Shown: positions 60,758-64,000 of the stretch, one piece after another | Layout of the letters: every line of letters begins with the position of its first letter | Numbering within the stretch: position 1 is the stretch's first letter | NCBI RefSeq assembly: GCF_900107975.1 | Contig: NZ_FNVF01000003.1 | Location: 315,155-379,154 of the forward strand | DNA: 64,000 bases | Source: Paenibacillus sp. UNC499MF | GTDB lineage: Bacteria; Bacillota; Bacilli; Paenibacillales; NBRC-103111 | Reading direction: 5' to 3' | The notes under the pieces: model-generated | Database searches by the model: none | What the model was told of the DNA's origin: nothing | Seen by the model: the letters and a program-made list of their open reading frames with translations, nothing else | Program-made: the position numbers and the translations under genes

Positions 60758-60928
60758 GCGCGTAAATCTTGCAGAGCACGGGCCGAAGCCGCGCGGAGCT
60801 GCCCCGAGCTTGTACGGTCCGTTCGCTCAGCTCCCGATGCCGGCTCTCCCTGTCCCCCTTCTTCGGTTGACCACCGTCATGTGACGTAAAGGGGAACTGA
60901 ACTGGCCCCGCGTGCCCTAACGCGCTTT

Positions 60929-62785
60929 TCACGGCAGGAGAATCGTAAACGTCGTCCCCTGCCCGAGCTTGCTGCGCATCGTGATCGTTCCCTGATGGGC
61001 GTCCACGATATTCTTGACGATGGCCAGTCCAAGGCCCGTGCCGCCGGTCGCTCCCCGTGTTCGTGCCTTGTCCGCTTTATAGAAGCGCTCGAACACATAA
61101 GGGACATCCTCGGCCGGAATTCCCTGGCCTTCGTCCGTCACTTCCAGCTTGCAGCCGGGAGAAGACTTGTACGTGTAAGGCTCCGCCTTAATCGTAATCG
61201 TCTTCCCGCCCGGCGTATGCCGGAAGGCGTTGTCGAGCAGGTTCGTCAGCACCTGCTCCAGCCGGTCCTCATCCGCCGTACAATACAGCTCCCCCTGCGG
61301 GAGCTCGATATTAAGGCGAATGTCCTTCTCTCTCGCCAGGACCGTAAACTTGCGGTGCATCCGTTTCACGAGCCCGCCGATATCGGTCCTGTTGAAATTC
61401 ATCTCGAGATGTCCCGCTTCCATGCGGGCCAGATCGAGGAGATCCCGGACGAGGCGCCCCATGCGCAAGGCCTCGTCATAGATCACCTGAGCGAGCTCCT
61501 TGCGCTCCTCGGGAGATCCGGCGATGTCGTCCAGCAGCGCCTCGCTGTAGCCCTGCACCATCGACAAAGGCGTGCGCAGCTCGTGCGAGACGTTCGCGAC
61601 GAAGTCTTTGCGCAGCTTGTCGAGCCTGAACTCCTCCGTCACGTCGCGGAGCACGGCGACGGCGCCGCGCACCCCGTCGCGCGAATGAAGCGGCGTCATG
61701 GCGACGGACCAGACCTCGTTCTCGACGTGAAGCTTGTCGGTCTGCTCCCGCGCCTCCGTCACCACCTGGTGGAACATCGGCTGAAGCGGAGCGGGAATAT
61801 GCCGGTCCAGCGGCAGAGGAAGCGCAGCCGGAACGCCGCCGTTGACGGGCGGCCCGTCCGGGTTCCAGGAGAGCTCTTCCCACTCTTGGATGATTTTATC
61901 CCCCTGCGGGTTCGTCACGATGACTTTGCCGCCGGCATCGAACGTCATGACCGCATCGGTCATGCTCCGTAGAACGCTGGAGAGGTTCTCTTTTTCATGC
62001 CGCAGGGCTTTCACGTTCTCCTGGAGCTCTTCTCCCATCACGTTGAACGATTTGGCGAGTTCCCCGATCTCATCGGAAGAAAGAATCGGAACCTTCGTGC
62101 CGTATTCCCCCCGGGAGATTCTGCCTGCCGCGTCTTTGAGCTGAAGCAGAGGCCGGGTGATTCTGTAGAACAGGAAGAACGCGAATACGGTCGTCATCAG
62201 GAAGCCGATAATCGAAACGATCACGAACAGGCGGAATACGTCCCACTGGGTCGCTTCCAGTGACTTCAGGGATTGATACAGGACGATGGCGCCCTGCGTA
62301 GCTTTGGCTCCTCCGTCCGGCGTGTGATAAAGCGGCACGGCCACGGCGATATAATCGTTGCGCTGGTTGATTTTCCCCTGCTTGTTATAGGGGATGCGTT
62401 TCTCCAGCATCTGGCCGTTCAAGACCGAATTCAGCTCCGCTTCCGAGAAAAAGTCGGCCGCTTTGAACCGGAGAAGCTCCTGGTTTTTGCCCTCGACCGA
62501 CGGATTCAGTTCTTTCAGACTTTTATCCAGCGCAATCATGCGCGCATCCTGAAGTTCCAGAAGCTGGTTCGCCATCTTGTAAAACTCTTCGTCCTGGAGA
62601 TGAAGGGCGGCGCCGTTCGAATAATCGCCCGCAAGCTGCTTCAGATTATGAACCTGATCCTCGGACTGGGAAAAATATTGTTCCAGCGACTGCACGAGAA
62701 ACACGCCGAGCGTGATCAGAATAACCGCTACAAGACCGATAATCGTCAGCCAGAGCTTGCCGACTACGCTTCGCAGGCTGAACAC
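60929..62785 (-). CDS. resE: Sensor histidine kinase ResE
   Basis: 618-aa membrane kinase, partner of ResD. Two transmembrane helices (LWLTIIGLVAVILITLGVFL near the N-terminus and a second near residue 190) enclose an outside sensor domain. HAMP, a PAS-like domain, the HisKA box FVANVSHELRTPLSMVQGYS and an HATPase domain (NLLDNAFRHTPGG, GTGLGLAIVKNIV) follow. In B. subtilis ResE responds to low oxygen/NO and controls respiratory genes such as qcr and cta. The start is GTG at 62785. Confidence 0.92.
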   Translation of the reverse strand: MFSLRSVVGKLWLTIIGLVAVILITLGVFLVQSLEQYFSQSEDQVHNLKQLAGDYSNGAALHLQDEEFYKMANQLLELQDARMIALDKSLKELNPSVEGKNQELLRFKAADFFSEAELNSVLNGQMLEKRIPYNKQGKINQRNDYIAVAVPLYHTPDGGAKATQGAIVLYQSLKSLEATQWDVFRLFVIVSIIGFLMTTVFAFFLFYRITRPLLQLKDAAGRISRGEYGTKVPILSSDEIGELAKSFNVMGEELQENVKALRHEKENLSSVLRSMTDAVMTFDAGGKVIVTNPQGDKIIQEWEELSWNPDGPPVNGGVPAALPLPLDRHIPAPLQPMFHQVVTEAREQTDKLHVENEVWSVAMTPLHSRDGVRGAVAVLRDVTEEFRLDKLRKDFVANVSHELRTPLSMVQGYSEALLDDIAGSPEERKELAQVIYDEALRMGRLVRDLLDLARMEAGHLEMNFNRTDIGGLVKRMHRKFTVLAREKDIRLNIELPQGELYCTADEDRLEQVLTNLLDNAFRHTPGGKTITIKAEPYTYKSSPGCKLEVTDEGQGIPAEDVPYVFERFYKADKARTRGATGGTGLGLAIVKNIVDAHQGTITMRSKLGQGTTFTILLP

Positions 62786-62786
62786 G

Positions 62787-63500
62787 TTACTTCGGTACCT
62801 CCAGCTTGTAGCCTACGCCCCAGACCGTCGTAATCATCGCAGCCGCTTCCGGCGATACTTTGTTGAGCTTCTCGCGCAGTCTTTTCACATGAGTATCGAC
62901 CGTGCGCAAATCCCCGAAAAATTCGTAATTCCAGACATCCTTAAGCAGTTCTTCCCGGGAAAACACCTTGTCCGGCGATACGGCCAAATAGTGGAGCAGC
63001 TCGTACTCTTTGGGGGTAAGAGCGACTTCCTGGCCTCCTGCCGTTACGCGGTGAGCGTCGTGCTCGATGACCAGGTGCGGAAAGACGATGTTGTTGCTCG
63101 AATTCGCATCCTTGGACAAGAAAGCCGTTGCGGACGAACGCCGCAGAATCGCCTTCACCCGGTAGATCACCTCGCGCGGGCTGAACGGTTTGACGACATA
63201 GTCGTCGGCCCCGACCTCGAATCCGTGGACGCGGTTGGTTTCTTCGCCCTTCGCGGTAAGCATGATGACCGGTGTGGACTTCACTTGGCGCAGACGCGCG
63301 CATACTTCCGTTCCATCAATTCCCGGCAGCATCAGGTCGAGCAGAATCAGATCGAAGTCGCGTTCGGTCGCCAGGGTCAGGGCCGTTTCGCCGTCTTCGG
63401 CTTCTTCGATGCCGTAACCCTCTTTCTCCAGGTACATCCGAAGCAGACGTCTGATCCGTTCTTCATCGTCTACAACCAGAATATTCAATCTCTGTTCCAT
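62787..63500 (-). CDS. resD: Response regulator ResD
   Basis: 237-aa OmpR-family regulator. The receiver domain has ILVVDDEERIRRLLRMYLEK, the phospho-acceptor Asp in LILLDLMLPGIDG and the Lys in VVKPFSPREV. The winged-helix DNA-binding domain is LTPKEYELLHYLAVSPDKVF to VDTHVKRLREKLN. ATG at 63500 is 12 nt from AAGGG; an in-frame GTG at 63509 is only 3 nt away, so the start is uncertain by three codons. It follows resC and precedes resE, the B. subtilis order. Confidence 0.94.
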   Translation of the reverse strand: MEQRLNILVVDDEERIRRLLRMYLEKEGYGIEEAEDGETALTLATERDFDLILLDLMLPGIDGTEVCARLRQVKSTPVIMLTAKGEETNRVHGFEVGADDYVVKPFSPREVIYRVKAILRRSSATAFLSKDANSSNNIVFPHLVIEHDAHRVTAGGQEVALTPKEYELLHYLAVSPDKVFSREELLKDVWNYEFFGDLRTVDTHVKRLREKLNKVSPEAAAMITTVWGVGYKLEVPK

Positions 63501-63554
63501 GACGTTCACAATCCCTTCCGTCCGTAAACGATTGTAGTGAATGATTTGCTAAAA

Positions 63555-64000
63555 TTATACACCCGAATAGGAGTGCAGGCCAGCGATGACCAAGTTTACC
63601 CCGACCAGCGTAAACATAACCACGATAAAGCCGATTACGGCCAGCCATGCGGAACGTTTGCCCTGCCAGCCGCGGGAAAGGCGGAGATGCAGGAATACCG
63701 CGTAGAAGAGCCAGACGATCAATGCCCATACTTCCTTCGGATCCCAGCCCCAGAAGCGGCCCCAAGCTTTATGAGCCCAGATCATCGCGAAGATGAGGGC
63801 GCCGAGCGTGAAAATCGGATAGCCGATGGCGATGGAGCGGTACCCGATCTCGTCAAGGTCTTCCGGGTCCATGCCTTTCATAATGGGCGAAATCGCCTGG
63901 CCGATCGGCTTGCGCAGGATCAGTCTGAGCAGGACATACAGGAGGACCCCGATCAGAACCGTCCAGATGACCGTGTTGAGCTTCCGGCCGGCATTTTCTC
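63555..64000 (-). CDS. resC: Cytochrome c biogenesis protein ResC/CcsA (partial, N-terminus beyond window)
   Basis: Last 148 residues or so of a CcsA-type haem-handling membrane protein. The WWD-like signature is visible: [20 protein letters not shown], with helices before and after ([37 protein letters not shown]). It helps attach haem to exported c-type cytochromes such as the QcrC domain encoded here. The frame is open to the right edge. It lies just upstream of resD. Confidence 0.92.
   Translation of the reverse strand, partial: ENAGRKLNTVIWTVLIGVLLYVLLRLILRKPIGQAISPIMKGMDPEDLDEIGYRSIAIGYPIFTLGALIFAMIWAHKAWGRFWGWDPKEVWALIVWLFYAVFLHLRLSRGWQGKRSAWLAVIGFIVVMFTLVGVNLVIAGLHSYSGV

Overview
This window looks like a chromosomal core segment from a spore-forming Bacillales member, most likely Paenibacillus or a close relative. 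The evidence is the gene order, strong AGGAGG ribosome binding sites with frequent GTG/TTG starts, many sporulation genes (spoIVA, spoVIF, ypeB, ypjB, YIEGIA), bacillithiol synthesis, TRAP (mtrB), and ResDE. Read on the minus strand, the order closely follows the B. subtilis segment from resCDE to papS/cca. The genus assignment is inferred from gene content; no search was run. Almost every gene is on the minus strand. Plus-strand exceptions are a WGxxGxxG protein, a YitT-family gene and serA. Both window edges cut genes (cca on the left, resC on the right).

Layout, left to right: (1) 1-5 kb: cca, bacillithiol genes bshA/bshB1, mgsA, dapB, a TPR protein and a MazG-type pyrophosphohydrolase. 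(2) 5-15 kb: ypjC-, ypjB- and ypjA-like genes, the menaquinol:cytochrome c reductase operon qcrABC, ypiF, an IDEAL-domain peptide, a gamma-carbonic-anhydrase-like protein, an uncharacterised winged-helix-like protein, a histidine phosphatase, and an ECF sigma/anti-sigma pair. (3) 15.5 kb: a promoter with two cre-like boxes feeding a terminator about 75 nt downstream, a candidate small RNA. (4) 15.7-27.4 kb: the aromatic amino acid supraoperon aroC-aroB-aroH-trpEDCFBA-hisC-tyrA, with an internal trp promoter and a leader carrying 11 NAG triplets at exact 5-nt spacing, i.e. a TRAP site. (5) 27.5-34.2 kb: cheR, ndk and a quinone cluster hepS-menG-ubiA-ubiX-mqnA-hepT that points to the futalosine route. 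(6) 34-39 kb: mtrB (TRAP itself), a PQQ-type sugar dehydrogenase lipoprotein, tRNA-Pro(GGG), HU, and spoIVA with tandem sigma-E-like promoters. (7) 39-50.5 kb: yphF, two 2Fe-2S ferredoxins around a nucleotidyltransferase-like gene, spoVIF behind a sigma-K-like promoter, gpsA, plsY, der, the YIEGIA cluster, fni, an S1-type RNA-binding protein, plsC and cmk. (8) 50.6-58.5 kb: ypfB, a PilZ protein, ypeB (without sleB), prsW, glutamate dehydrogenase, a MecA-type adaptor, small membrane proteins, a CPBP protease-like protein and a rhodanese. (9) 58.6-64 kb: a serine-type T-box in front of serA, then resE, resD and the end of resC.

Themes. Chorismate made by AroC feeds Trp (trp genes), Tyr (tyrA/hisC) and probably menaquinone through MqnA. 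Menaquinone then feeds the Qcr complex, and ResDE is the expected regulator of such respiratory genes. TRAP and its trp leader target are both present. The most interesting non-coding signals are the cre-boxed small RNA candidate, the long-range TRAP attenuator, a 16-bp hairpin that buries the ypjB ribosome binding site directly after the ypjA stop, a perfect 47-bp palindrome inside fni, and the sporulation promoters.
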